Source: Entomomonas moraniae
GTDB lineage: Bacteria; Pseudomonadota; Gammaproteobacteria; Pseudomonadales; Pseudomonadaceae
DNA length: 64,000 nt
Direction of reading: 5' to 3'
NCBI RefSeq assembly: GCF_003991975.1
Contig: NZ_CP029822.1
Coordinates: 1,302,001-1,366,000 of the forward strand
Shown here: positions 1-7,390 of the stretch, piece by piece
Layout of the letters: every line of letters starts with the position of its first letter
Numbering within the stretch: the first letter of the stretch is position 1
The notes under the pieces: generated by a model
Told to the model about the DNA's origin: nothing
The model's input: only the letters and a program-made list of their open reading frames with translations
Databases searched by the model: none
Position numbers and translations under genes: made by a program

Positions 1-94
1 AATAAGGCTTTTCAGGGCAAGGAAGCTCTTCATCCGCCTGAGAAAAAGTTGCAAAAGATGCTAAAATCAACATAAATGAGATAAATTTATACAT
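1..94 (-). CDS. small secreted protein, N-terminal part only
   Basis: The first 31 codons are visible, read leftward off the edge of the window. The start has a GGAG-type ribosome site about 7 bases upstream. The peptide begins MYKFISFMLILASFATFSQA, a typical Sec signal peptide (K near the start, hydrophobic core, AXA-like end), followed by an acidic, Cys- and Pro-containing mature start. It lies downstream of the KilA-N gene on the same strand, so it probably belongs to the prophage. Function not recognised. Confidence 0.5.
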   Translation of the reverse strand, partial: MYKFISFMLILASFATFSQADEELPCPEKPY

Positions 95-171
95 TTACTA
101 CTCCATTGAAAAAATCATTTTTAATTAACTGCATGGAAAAAGCAATTAATATAAGGGTACTTGCGTACCCT

Positions 172-999
172 TTACGAAGCCTTTGGTAAGATTAGTTTAA
201 TTTGCCCTTGCTTGGTATAAGCTTGAGAACAGCGCGATATAAAGTCTTGATAATCTAAGCAACCATTAGCTAATGATGTAATACTAATTATCTGGGCTTC
301 AACTGCTTTTAATGCCGTAGGTGTTAGATATTGATGTACTTTCTCACCCTTACGACATCTTAATTTTGCTTCTTGATAGACATAATCAGGTAAGGCCACT
401 TCATATACCCATTCTTTTGTTATTTTGCCAAATATTGGTGGAGTTCCGTTTCTATGTCCTAGATAACGAGTATTGGTCACTCTAGCTAACGCACGATAAA
501 AACTATCAATAAAACGCTTTTCCCAAGTGTCAGCTTCATCCAAGGTCAATAACTTGATTACTTGCTCATTAGTATGGATAACTGTTCTTGATCTGACTAG
601 GTGATCAATTGTAATGTCGCACCAAATAGAAAATTCAATGGATAACCATCTAGCGAAAGCAACAGCTAGCTTAGGGTGTAACCATGTACCACCTCCACTC
701 TCAGGGCTACCGCTTTTAGACCTAACTAACCCAGTCTTTTTGCTTAGAATTAATATTTTATTCTTGTAAGCACTACTACGGCTATCTAAACTATTGATTT
801 CATTAATCTCTGTCTCAGAGACACCTTTTAAATTAAGTGCATTTTGCAGGGCAAATAAGTAATTTAACGTTTCCTCTGTTCTTAACCATTGGGTAACTTC
901 TCTATGAAATTTCTTAGCTGCTTCGGTCGCATTAATCCATCCATCATCATTGAAGCTAACTTGATAGTGTTGATAATCTAATTTAATGATGTTATTCAT
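172..999 (-). CDS. KilA-N domain phage antirepressor-like protein
   Basis: 275 residues. The first ~130 residues fit the KilA-N DNA-binding fold (INATEAAKKF near residue 23, then GGTWLHPKLAVAFARWLS and a WCDITIDHL ending). The C-terminal half (ALPDYVYQEAKLR and following) resembles the P63C-type domain found in phage regulatory proteins. In the P1 family such proteins act as antirepressors that inactivate the lysogenic repressor. The start has a strong AAGGAG site, and this site is complementary to the loop of the small RNA candidate just upstream at 1040-1106. That arrangement is how C4 RNA silences ant genes. It sits after the tail chaperone and beyond a terminator, so it is an independent unit within the late region. 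Confidence 0.8.
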   Translation of the reverse strand: MNNIIKLDYQHYQVSFNDDGWINATEAAKKFHREVTQWLRTEETLNYLFALQNALNLKGVSETEINEINSLDSRSSAYKNKILILSKKTGLVRSKSGSPESGGGTWLHPKLAVAFARWLSIEFSIWCDITIDHLVRSRTVIHTNEQVIKLLTLDEADTWEKRFIDSFYRALARVTNTRYLGHRNGTPPIFGKITKEWVYEVALPDYVYQEAKLRCRKGEKVHQYLTPTALKAVEAQIISITSLANGCLDYQDFISRCSQAYTKQGQIKLILPKAS

Positions 1000-1039
1000 A
1001 TATTTATTTCTCCTTATATCTTAAATCTCCCAGGAATAA

Positions 1040-1106
1040 AAAAAGGCAAGCAAAAACGGCAGGGAGAAAGCAACCGTCTTTTTTCGGTAGCTAACCTAGC
1101 TTGCTG
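1040..1106 (-). ncRNA. C4-like antisense RNA controlling the KilA-N gene
   Basis: Read on the minus strand, the region is closed by GCAAGC (1099-1104) pairing with GCTTGC (1046-1051) and ends in seven T (1038-1044). Inside are a GGTTAGCTACC element and a hairpin with ACGG/CCGT arms whose loop contains TTTCTCC (1063-1069). That loop is perfectly complementary to GGAGAAA (1007-1013), the ribosome site of the KilA-N gene; TCTCCC also matches GGGAGA near 1025-1030. Size, fold and position upstream of an antirepressor match the C4 antisense RNA class of P1/P7 and related prophages. Not confirmed by a covariance-model search. Confidence 0.7.
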
Positions 1107-1116
1107 AATTGAAATG

Positions 1117-1150
1117 AATAAAAATTGAGGAAGTTGACCTCGTTTTTATT
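1117..1150 (-). terminator. bidirectional intrinsic terminator after the tail genes
   Basis: A nearly perfect palindrome, AATAAAAA..GAGG, a 7-base loop, then CCTC..TTTTTATT. The T tract works in both directions. It lies 30 bases beyond the end of the tail chaperone gene and separates the virion operon from the C4/KilA-N unit. Confidence 0.75.
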
Positions 1151-1179
1151 ACTCTATAAGTGCAACCTATTAATAATTT

Positions 1180-1794
1180 TTATTTTCTAAGGTCTTTTAC
1201 GATCTTAGCAGTCTCTTTACCGCCATTTGTTCCCACGCTTACTACGGTTATATCATCTGCCATTTTGTGCCGTTCTGATTCACCTAGTGACTGGGTATAG
1301 AGTTTTAGTTGACGGATGGTGAGTTGTTTTATGTCGTTTAGGCTAAAACCATTTTTTAGTAAGTAGGTGATGTTGTTGGTCCATGCATGACTATTTTTAT
1401 TAGTCGTGTTACTGCTTGGTTCTTTGAAGAATTCAAACAGTCCTTGTTTATTGACTTCCCACCATACTCCTATTAGTACTAATCCCTCCTCTGGCGTTAG
1501 TTTAGTTATTTCTTGTGCTGTTAGACTGCATGATTGGCTGACAAGAAAAGCAACCTCGATTTTGTGTTTTAATAGTAGTTCTTGAGCTTCTTCGAATCCT
1601 GGAATATCGGTGTATTTTTGTTTTAATGTGTTGATGATAGGTTCAGCTACACTCAATAAGCGCAAAGCTTCTAGAAATGAATACTCTTTTATGGTGATTG
1701 AACGCCCTGCTATTTCCACAGGGCGTTCAGGAAAAAGAATTTCTAGCTCATGAACGTCATTTTTCTTTACAGAAGAACTTCGTTTTTTGGCCAT
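1180..1794 (-). CDS. phage tail assembly chaperone-like protein
   Basis: 204 residues, soluble, with a basic start (MAKKRSSSVKK) and then a short beta-rich segment followed by helices, the usual layout of siphophage tail assembly chaperones. It begins 2 bases after the tail tube stop codon, the standard chaperone position before the tape-measure gene. No -1 frameshift extension like lambda G-T was found, and the tape-measure gene is not in the window. Called from position and composition; no catalytic motif is expected or seen. Confidence 0.6.
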   Translation of the reverse strand: MAKKRSSSVKKNDVHELEILFPERPVEIAGRSITIKEYSFLEALRLLSVAEPIINTLKQKYTDIPGFEEAQELLLKHKIEVAFLVSQSCSLTAQEITKLTPEEGLVLIGVWWEVNKQGLFEFFKEPSSNTTNKNSHAWTNNITYLLKNGFSLNDIKQLTIRQLKLYTQSLGESERHKMADDITVVSVGTNGGKETAKIVKDLRK

Positions 1795-1796
1795 GA

Positions 1797-2561
1797 TTAT
1801 TCCATTGTCAGAACTTGCATATATCCACTTAACTGATCTTTGCCTGTTTTTTGTGAGTCGATTAAAAGCGTACCGGTTAAAGGTAGCTCGCCAAAGGTTT
1901 CATTAATCAATCCAAAATTACTGGTGGGGTCAAATTGAACACGGTACATTTCAATATAAGTGTTTTTACCTGTCAGGGTATTAATCCCTTCAAAAACCAA
2001 GCAGCGTTCAGGTGGTTGGATGTTGGCAAATGGATACAGTGCTGTTGCTTCGGATGATTTATAGCTCGCTTTGAAGGGCTGTTTGAATGTTTTGGTGCTA
2101 AGTATTTTAATATCGCCTGATATATCAGAGACGATTTCATAATCAACGCCTTCTTTTAGTGTCACAGGTGTTGCAGTTGAGTCTTTGATGATTAGGTCTG
2201 AGATAAAATAGCCATCTAATACAACCGTATTACCATCAACCACTGTCGGAAATTCTTCATCAGTAATTGTTTTAGCGTCAACTTTAACTTCTTTAGCATA
2301 AAGACTTAGTGCTAATGGTTCTGGCAGCCACTCTGTTAATGTCATGTTAAGACTAATTGTTTTACCTGTGATGATGGTGCCGTAATCAGCCCGTTGTCCT
2401 GAGAAAGATTCTTTCATTGTTTCTTTGTCAACGGACATTTCTAGACTGGCTTCTTTTACGTTACCTAGCCATGTTTTTGTTGTATTATCTAAACTGCCGT
2501 CTGCTTTACGTTGAATAGTTGAGAAACGGCCTTGTAAACTAAATAGTTTATTTGTTTCCAT
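1797..2561 (-). CDS. phage major tail tube protein
   Basis: 254 residues, beta-rich, no signal peptide or membrane segment. The pattern of short strands (LSLQ-like start, KTISLNMTLTEW, VLDGYFISDLIIKD) and the late YRVQFDPTSNFGLINETFGELPLTGTLL region are characteristic of siphophage tail tube subunits, which stack into the hollow tail around the tape measure. It lies between the tail terminator-like genes and the chaperone, as expected for long-tailed phages. Start has a GAGGACT ribosome site. Confidence 0.8.
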   Translation of the reverse strand: METNKLFSLQGRFSTIQRKADGSLDNTTKTWLGNVKEASLEMSVDKETMKESFSGQRADYGTIITGKTISLNMTLTEWLPEPLALSLYAKEVKVDAKTITDEEFPTVVDGNTVVLDGYFISDLIIKDSTATPVTLKEGVDYEIVSDISGDIKILSTKTFKQPFKASYKSSEATALYPFANIQPPERCLVFEGINTLTGKNTYIEMYRVQFDPTSNFGLINETFGELPLTGTLLIDSQKTGKDQLSGYMQVLTME

Positions 2562-2592
2562 AAAATAGTCCTCTTTCGCCTCACGGCGGTAG

Positions 2593-2979
2593 TTAAAAGT
2601 TAATCGTTGCTTTGTAGTAAATTGATAAGTGAATAACGTTATAGTTATCTTTGATTAGAATCTGGCTGTAATCAACTTTTCTAACAGTGAATGACTGCCC
2701 GTTATATTCAAATCTTACATGAGGTCTTAGCCTTGCTTTAACCTTGTCAGCATCTTCAAGTAGTTTAGGTGCACTAGTATCGAGTGGGTGATTGATGTCT
2801 ATCTGTAGTATTCCGCCTAGCTTCTCTACAGTTTGTAATGGCTCGGTTGTGGTAGGGATGTGTTTTATTTCTATCCAGGGTGTATCTGGAGGCGGTTTAA
2901 AGAGCTTGCCCTCGTACTTGATTGGATAGGGTAAGATTCCTTCAATCGCCACCATAAATGCGCTGTTCAGTTCTTTCAA
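2593..2979 (-). CDS. phage tail terminator-like protein
   Basis: 128 residues. Proteins of this size and order (after the gp10-like gene, before the tail tube) cap the tail tube during assembly. The motif PWIEIKHIPTTTEPLQT and the strand-rich C-terminus (VIHLSIYYKATINF) fit the DUF4128/tail terminator family. The start overlaps the stop of the preceding gene by 4 bases, implying translational coupling. Confidence 0.65.
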   Translation of the reverse strand: MKELNSAFMVAIEGILPYPIKYEGKLFKPPPDTPWIEIKHIPTTTEPLQTVEKLGGILQIDINHPLDTSAPKLLEDADKVKARLRPHVRFEYNGQSFTVRKVDYSQILIKDNYNVIHLSIYYKATINF

Positions 2980-3377
2980 TTTTGACCTCGCAGTATCAAG
3001 TTAAATCGGTCAACACTACGCCTTATCCATCCAGCTTCAATTTGTCTTGAATGACCATATTCTAGTGGAACAATATAAGGCACGTTGTTGATGATGTAGA
3101 GTTTTGTCCACTGTGTAGGTAATGTGGGTGTTGTGGGTACGCTAGTAGAATGGATAATTTCGTTATCGGGCGTTTCAACGATTCGCCAGTTAGCCCTCGC
3201 GGTTCCACCTACATAACCTTTAGGGTGATAACCACTCAGCCATAAGCTAGGATTACCTACCGGCGTATTTTTTACAAGCTCACCGTAAAGTTCTAGTACA
3301 GCGGCGTTTGCTCTGTCTTGCATTTGGTTGCTATAGTTGTCTATTTGAGCAGAGAGGCTGTTATTTCTTACAGCCAT
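2976..3377 (-). CDS. HK97 gp10-like minor tail/neck protein
   Basis: 133 residues, with the family features NTPVG near residue 39, GGTARANWRI around 57-67 and a C-terminal VPLEYGHSRQ segment ('EYG' followed by a hydrophobic helix). In HK97-like phages this protein helps complete the head-tail interface and the tail end. It lies 3 bases after the preceding gene and overlaps the next. Confidence 0.7.
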   Translation of the reverse strand: MAVRNNSLSAQIDNYSNQMQDRANAAVLELYGELVKNTPVGNPSLWLSGYHPKGYVGGTARANWRIVETPDNEIIHSTSVPTTPTLPTQWTKLYIINNVPYIVPLEYGHSRQIEAGWIRRSVDRFNLILRGQN

Positions 3378-3380
3378 AAA

Positions 3381-3731
3381 TTACCCTCCCCGTAACTGAA
3401 TGGACCATGTGATATTGGCAGGGTCTTTGGTTACGTTAATGACGGTATAATCTTCGATTTTGTCATTAATTTGTGGGGTATTGGTAACTTCTGCTTGTAG
3501 TGCTGTGAGCTTTTGGTCAGTGGTTAGAATAGATTCACCATCAACTAAAGAGAGCGCATAAGAACCAAACACGCCGCGTCCAGTGTATTTGGTCACTATA
3601 TCATCTGATTCACCCGTGATAGGATTATAATTACCCTTGGTAACCCTAATCCCTTCAAACTCGGTCACAGCATCAGCAAGCTTGTTATCGAAAGCTTTGC
3701 TCAGAGCTTTAGTGATTTTGTCTTTTAGCAT
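3381..3731 (-). CDS. head-tail stopper/joining protein
   Basis: 116 residues, small soluble beta-rich protein with a C-terminus WSIQLRGG. Length and position between the gp6-like adaptor and the gp10-like protein match head-closure (stopper) proteins of siphophages, which seal the portal after DNA packaging. Sequence identity to a named family is not certain; the call rests mainly on gene order. Confidence 0.55.
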   Translation of the reverse strand: MLKDKITKALSKAFDNKLADAVTEFEGIRVTKGNYNPITGESDDIVTKYTGRGVFGSYALSLVDGESILTTDQKLTALQAEVTNTPQINDKIEDYTVINVTKDPANITWSIQLRGG

Positions 3732-3743
3732 GATTGCACCTTA

Positions 3744-4121
3744 TTAAGGAACTTTATTAAGAATGCTGACTAATCCAAAGCTTTTAAGCCACGGCCTGAG
3801 TAGATCATCTGCTATTAGCTCTCCCTTGGAGATTGTGACAGCATTACTAGCGAGCGTCTGACTGTACGAAACAGTATCAGCACTCATTGATTCACTCAAA
3901 ACCCCAGTTTGTTTGTCTGCATAGATGCCACCCTTACCGATCTCGTAGGCGATCTCATAGCCTGCTTCTTTCCATTCATTAGGGATGGGATTTAGATTAG
4001 GAAGCCCTTTGTTAGATAACCACAGATTAGCCAGCCGTACACAACGCTCAGGTGTTTCTTTGACTGCCCAATCTGTATTGCCGAAGTAGTCGGTAGCACC
4101 CTGAACGTTGATGTAGTCCAT
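3744..4121 (-). CDS. head-tail adaptor (gp6/DnaT-like family)
   Basis: 125 residues, helical. The NANE-like pattern of residues 1-30 (INVQGATDYF..NTDWAV) with RCVRLANLWL and EIAYEIGKG fits the small 'DnaT-like ssDNA-binding'/gp6 head-tail connector family, which in tailed phages forms the ring under the portal. Annotation as DnaT in databases is a family name; the virion role is inferred from the neighbours. It ends 1 base into the HeH gene, i.e. is translationally coupled. Confidence 0.65.
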   Translation of the reverse strand: MDYINVQGATDYFGNTDWAVKETPERCVRLANLWLSNKGLPNLNPIPNEWKEAGYEIAYEIGKGGIYADKQTGVLSESMSADTVSYSQTLASNAVTISKGELIADDLLRPWLKSFGLVSILNKVP

Positions 4122-4447
4122 TATGCACCGCCTGCTTCTTCTAACAGTTTTACGAGATCAGCCTTCTTAGCATTATCAGGAAATTCTATGCCTTTGGCTG
4201 TGAGAATTTCTTTGAGTTGATCTACTTTCATGTCAGAAGGATTAATAGGGCCGCTTTCCTTTTCGGCTCCAGTGCTTACTTTAATGCCGACAGCCTCATA
4301 AGCTTCTACAATATTGGGATAATCACCTTCAATAATAACCTTTGTAGCCTTTTCAGGTTTATCAAAATACTGTGGATTACGATAACTTTTATCTTTTTCA
4401 AAATTTGAAGTTCGTTCTGTATAAATTAGTTCCATGCTCATGTCCAA
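4121..4447 (-). CDS. phage protein with C-terminal HeH/SAP-like domain
   Basis: 108 residues. The last ~38 (SDMKVDQLKEILTAKGIEF, then KKADLVKLLEE) form a helix-extension-helix motif of the SAP/LEM type, usually nucleic-acid or protein binding. The first 60 residues carry an acidic, YxxR-like stretch with no recognised fold. HeH proteins are common directly downstream of major capsid genes and may be minor capsid-associated proteins. Only the domain is certain. Confidence 0.65.
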   Translation of the reverse strand: MDMSMELIYTERTSNFEKDKSYRNPQYFDKPEKATKVIIEGDYPNIVEAYEAVGIKVSTGAEKESGPINPSDMKVDQLKEILTAKGIEFPDNAKKADLVKLLEEAGGA

Positions 4448-4476
4448 AGCCCTACTTAAAGGGGCGTTTATTAATG

Positions 4477-5423
4477 TTATGGTTTTGTGCTTAGATCAAT
4501 CAATACGCCTGCAGTGGATTTGTTACTCGTAGCGTATTTAGTCCAGTTAGCAGACGAGCCTAATGCAGCAAGATTAGGATTAACCCCGCTGTTTCTTTCC
4601 AGCTATAACCTAATACGTCTAGGTTAAATGTTCCTTCGGCTCGGAAACCCATCGCAATGTTTTCTTGGTCGTTAATAGAGTAACTACAAAAACCAGGTAA
4701 TTGTGATTCAGTAACTGTAATAGCGCCTGTCTGTAATCCAAAAATACTATCGACAGGAGCTTTATCTGTAACTAATACAGGTTTGCCTAGTGTTCCTGGC
4801 TGACCACCATAAATAACAATATCTGCTTCGTTGTAGATTTTGTCAGTAATCGCTTGATCTACTAGATCAAAGTAAGTCGTACTGTCCATCACCCATAAGG
4901 CAATGCGCGCTGAACGATCTCCAAATTTACGCATGCCTTTAGTTAATGTTTTCTTACCGTCCTTTGCTATACTAGCGTTAGCAACCATGTCTGCATTTGA
5001 CATGATAGAGGCTTTCAGAGAAGCCATCGCATACTCAATATAACCCTCTAAAACCGCATCTGCATAATCTTGACCGACAAGCATGGAAAACTCTTCAGGG
5101 CTACGAGCGCGCCTTTTAAATGCTTCATCAGTAGTTTGGTATGGGCCATATTTAAATGGAACTTTTACACCAACCATTTCGCCGGGGCCAATCTTCTTTG
5201 CTGTTACCTTGGCATCTGAATTAACGTCACGATGCTCAACAGCACCACCAATTTTATAAAAAGCTCTTTTACGTAGATCACCCTCAATCAGCTCATTGTT
5301 TAAAATCACTGCTCCACTAGATGAAACATTAAAGATTTCAATTACATCTTGAATACGCTCAAGATAGGCGGTTTGTGCTAGGTCATTATAAATAACCATA
5401 TCTGTATTAACGGTAGTTGTCAT
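4477..5423 (-). CDS. major capsid protein, reading frame broken near the 3' end
   Basis: The uninterrupted frame (to 4560) gives 287 residues; it starts with the typical capsid segment TAYLERIQDVIEIFN and includes IGPGEMVGVKVPFKYG and ALWVMDS. It ends with a non-homologous tail at a GGGG tract (4584-4587). One more G at this tract restores TAGVNPNLAALGSS and then WTKYATSNKSTAG and reaches a stop at 4477, giving ~316 residues, a natural capsid C-terminus. So a base is missing, or ribosomes shift -1 here. The protein forms the icosahedral shell. Three further genes upstream show the same kind of lesion. Confidence 0.8.
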
Positions 5424-5437
5424 TAATTATTCCCTCA

Positions 5438-6168
5438 TTATTTAGGTAGTTTTAAATATGCTTCGCGTCCGTGATCTTCGATATACTGTTTTATATCCAC
5501 GGCACTCATTTTTGATCTACTCAATTTAGCCTTGCCATTACCTGAGCCGGGCGCCCCCCTCCCTGAACGATAGGAAACCAGTGAGGCGCTTTTTCTCGCA
5601 TAGCTTCTAGCCATGCTTTTGTTGTCAGAGGATTGCCTTTGGCATCTAACCCTGCTGATTCGGTGGGTATTACTTTGCCTTCATCATCGACGGTAAATAG
5701 ATCACGACTACGATAAATAGCGTCATCAATCGCTGATGGGATAACACCTAATGCGGTAGCCGCTGCGCGTATCTCATCGGATAGCACGCGACCTTTGAAT
5801 TTGTTGGCGAAACTCTTAGCTTGCTCTGCTTGCCCTGATAGTTCTTGGTATTTCTTTTCGTAATCTTCTTTCATGCGCTCAGTGCGTTGGAGGACTAATT
5901 CGTCAAGCTTGCCCTCTTCAATTAGCTTTTTATCAGCTATTTCTTGTTGTTTCTTTAAGGCTTCCCTAGCAGCTTCTGGGTCTAGGTCAGCATAAGAGCC
6001 TAGCTTTTCTTTTAGTTGCTTTTGAAGCCCTAACAGCTCGCTATTTTTAGCTTTTAAACCAGTTACACTACTTTCAAGCTCTGACTCAAACTTACTGTTT
6101 AAAGCTTTTGCTTGATCTTCGTTTACTTCTATTCCTAACTCTTTGAGTTGCTCTGCTGTTAATGGCAT
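5438..6168 (-). CDS. capsid scaffolding protein, reading frame broken near the 3' end
   Basis: The unbroken frame gives 215 residues: LTAEQLKELGIEVNEDQAKALN, then a long charged coiled coil (~30-110), typical of phage scaffolding proteins (DUF4355/minor structural type) encoded just before the capsid gene. The frame ends at 5521 soon after a run of six G (5554-5559). A seventh G would replace the odd ending by GAPGSGNGKAKLS and a tail ending EDHGREAYLKLPK, with a stop at 5438, a much more family-like C-terminus. The start has a GGGACA site, downstream of a terminator and two RNA hairpin repeats. Confidence 0.65.
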
Positions 6169-6209
6169 TGTTGTCCCTTGGGTGTTGTTGTTTACCTTTT
6201 TTCAGGCAT

Positions 6210-6232
6210 AAAAAAACCCCACTTAAGGGGTA
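6210..6232 (-). terminator. intrinsic terminator upstream of the scaffold gene
   Basis: On the minus strand ACCCC, a TTAAG loop and GGGGT are followed by seven T and the tail ATGCCTGAAAA. It lies between the minor head gene and the scaffold/capsid genes, so scaffold expression needs read-through, antitermination or an own promoter. The same tail follows other terminators of this prophage. Confidence 0.75.
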
Positions 6233-6239
6233 TTAATAA

Positions 6240-6327
6240 AATAATGCGCTCTTTCGTGACGCTTCACAGCGATACTAGGAGCAAATAATGCGCCCTTTCG
6301 TTCTATCTCACGACAGTACTAGGGGCG
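6240..6327 (-). ncRNA. tandem structured RNA repeat before the scaffold terminator
   Basis: Two ~44-base copies in the minus-strand transcript share CUAGUA and CGAAA and end in GCAUUAUU. Unit 1 (6284-6327) closes GCCC with GGGC; unit 2 (6240-6282) closes GCUC with GAGC, a compensatory change. Each has an inner hairpin capped by the GNRA loop GUGA, with different but paired stems (CUGUC/GAUAG; CGCU/AGCG). Covariation supports a selected RNA fold. Directly after unit 2 comes an intrinsic terminator, so the pair could steer read-through into scaffold and capsid. Family not recognised. Confidence 0.6.
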
Positions 6328-6335
6328 ACTTAACT

Positions 6336-7390
6336 TTATAAGCCTGCTCTTTCAAAAGCTAGCGGCTCTAACTCTCTCATTCTAGCCAGTGTAATTGGTC
6401 TGAAGTTTCTGTCTATTTGTAATTGTGCAAATCGCTCTGCACTCAAACCACCATCACGGAATAATTGACCTCTTACTGGTCCTAATGCTTGATCTTGAAA
6501 TGTACTGCTCTGTCTCTGTAGCCATGAGTAATAGGTAAGATCGCCTGATACTTGCCCCGTTTCACTCGCTCTGGTTGTTCCTTGACTAAACAGCCTAGAG
6601 AGTCGAGTGACGGGAATAACGACACTCCTACAGTTGTAATGAAGAGGTGGCCTAGGACCTTCTCCCTGCCTAAAGATTTGACCATCTAACGCTGCACAAG
6701 TAGAGGTAGTTCTTCGATCAAGTGTAGATACCCACTGCACACCCTCTATAGCGGAATCATTAGCCTTATAAAGAGTTTCCTTTGCGACTGTAGCCGTATG
6801 ACCAATTAACGTTCTAACAGTTGAATCAATGCTGTTACGGCTTACATTAAGTATGCCATCTGTATATTGATTGGCTTTAGTTCCTCTAATCGAGGTGATG
6901 ATCTCAGCATTAGATTTGCCTTGAGCAACGCTTACTTTGATAGCATTAATTAACCGCTGAGATTCAATCGGTATGATATTAATTGCTTCATTAACAGTCT
7001 TACCAGCTATCGAGCCACTAACCTGTAAAGGAATGACGGCTAGAGAGGATATCAAGGTTGTTTTAGCGATGCTTTTAAACTTCTCGCCTAATGTCTTAGT
7101 AAGATTTTTTTGCTCAAATTCAGCTTCATAGAGAGCTATATCAGTAAGCTTATGACTAACTTTTTCTGCCATATCTTCTAGTATTGTTTGTATTTCCTTT
7201 TGGGCATTCTTTAAAAACTGTTGATATCGTTTTGGGGTCAGTTCTGTTAGCTCTTGCCTGGTTAGAAGCTCTCTAATGAGTTTGTCCAGTTGTCTGTAGT
7301 ATCTTTGTAGGTCTTTTATCTCCCCGCTTTTAGTTGTTCTAGTAGGACAGCGTGACGAATGGCAGTATCTCTAAGTTGTTTCTGGCTCAT
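6336..7390 (-). pseudogene. phage minor head (SPP1 gp7/Mu F-like) protein, frame broken
   Basis: The long fragment (6336-7172) contains the hallmark of the gp7/MuF family, CAALDGQIFRQGEG then PPLHYNCRSVVIPVT. The family's proteins sit inside the head next to the portal. Upstream, an ATG at 7390 opens MSQKQLRDTAIRHAVLLEQL, which stops after GGGG at 7322-7325. One extra G would join it in frame to EIKDLQRYYRQLDKL and on to the long fragment, giving ~351 residues, a usual length. The restored start overlaps the end of the portal gene by 20 bases, as expected in a packed late operon. Confidence 0.75.

Noticed and set aside
1086-1165. Plus-strand promoter TTGACC-N15-TATAAG near 1134
   Set aside because: It lies in the terminator palindrome, has short spacing and no plus-strand gene follows.
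4217-4408. Open frame on the plus strand opposite the HeH gene
   Set aside because: Antisense shadow of a real coding gene; no ribosome site and no family-like sequence.
6240-6327. Possible hammerhead ribozyme pair
   Set aside because: CGAAA and a central hairpin are there, but the CUGANGA core is missing in both units and no cleavage-site context fits.
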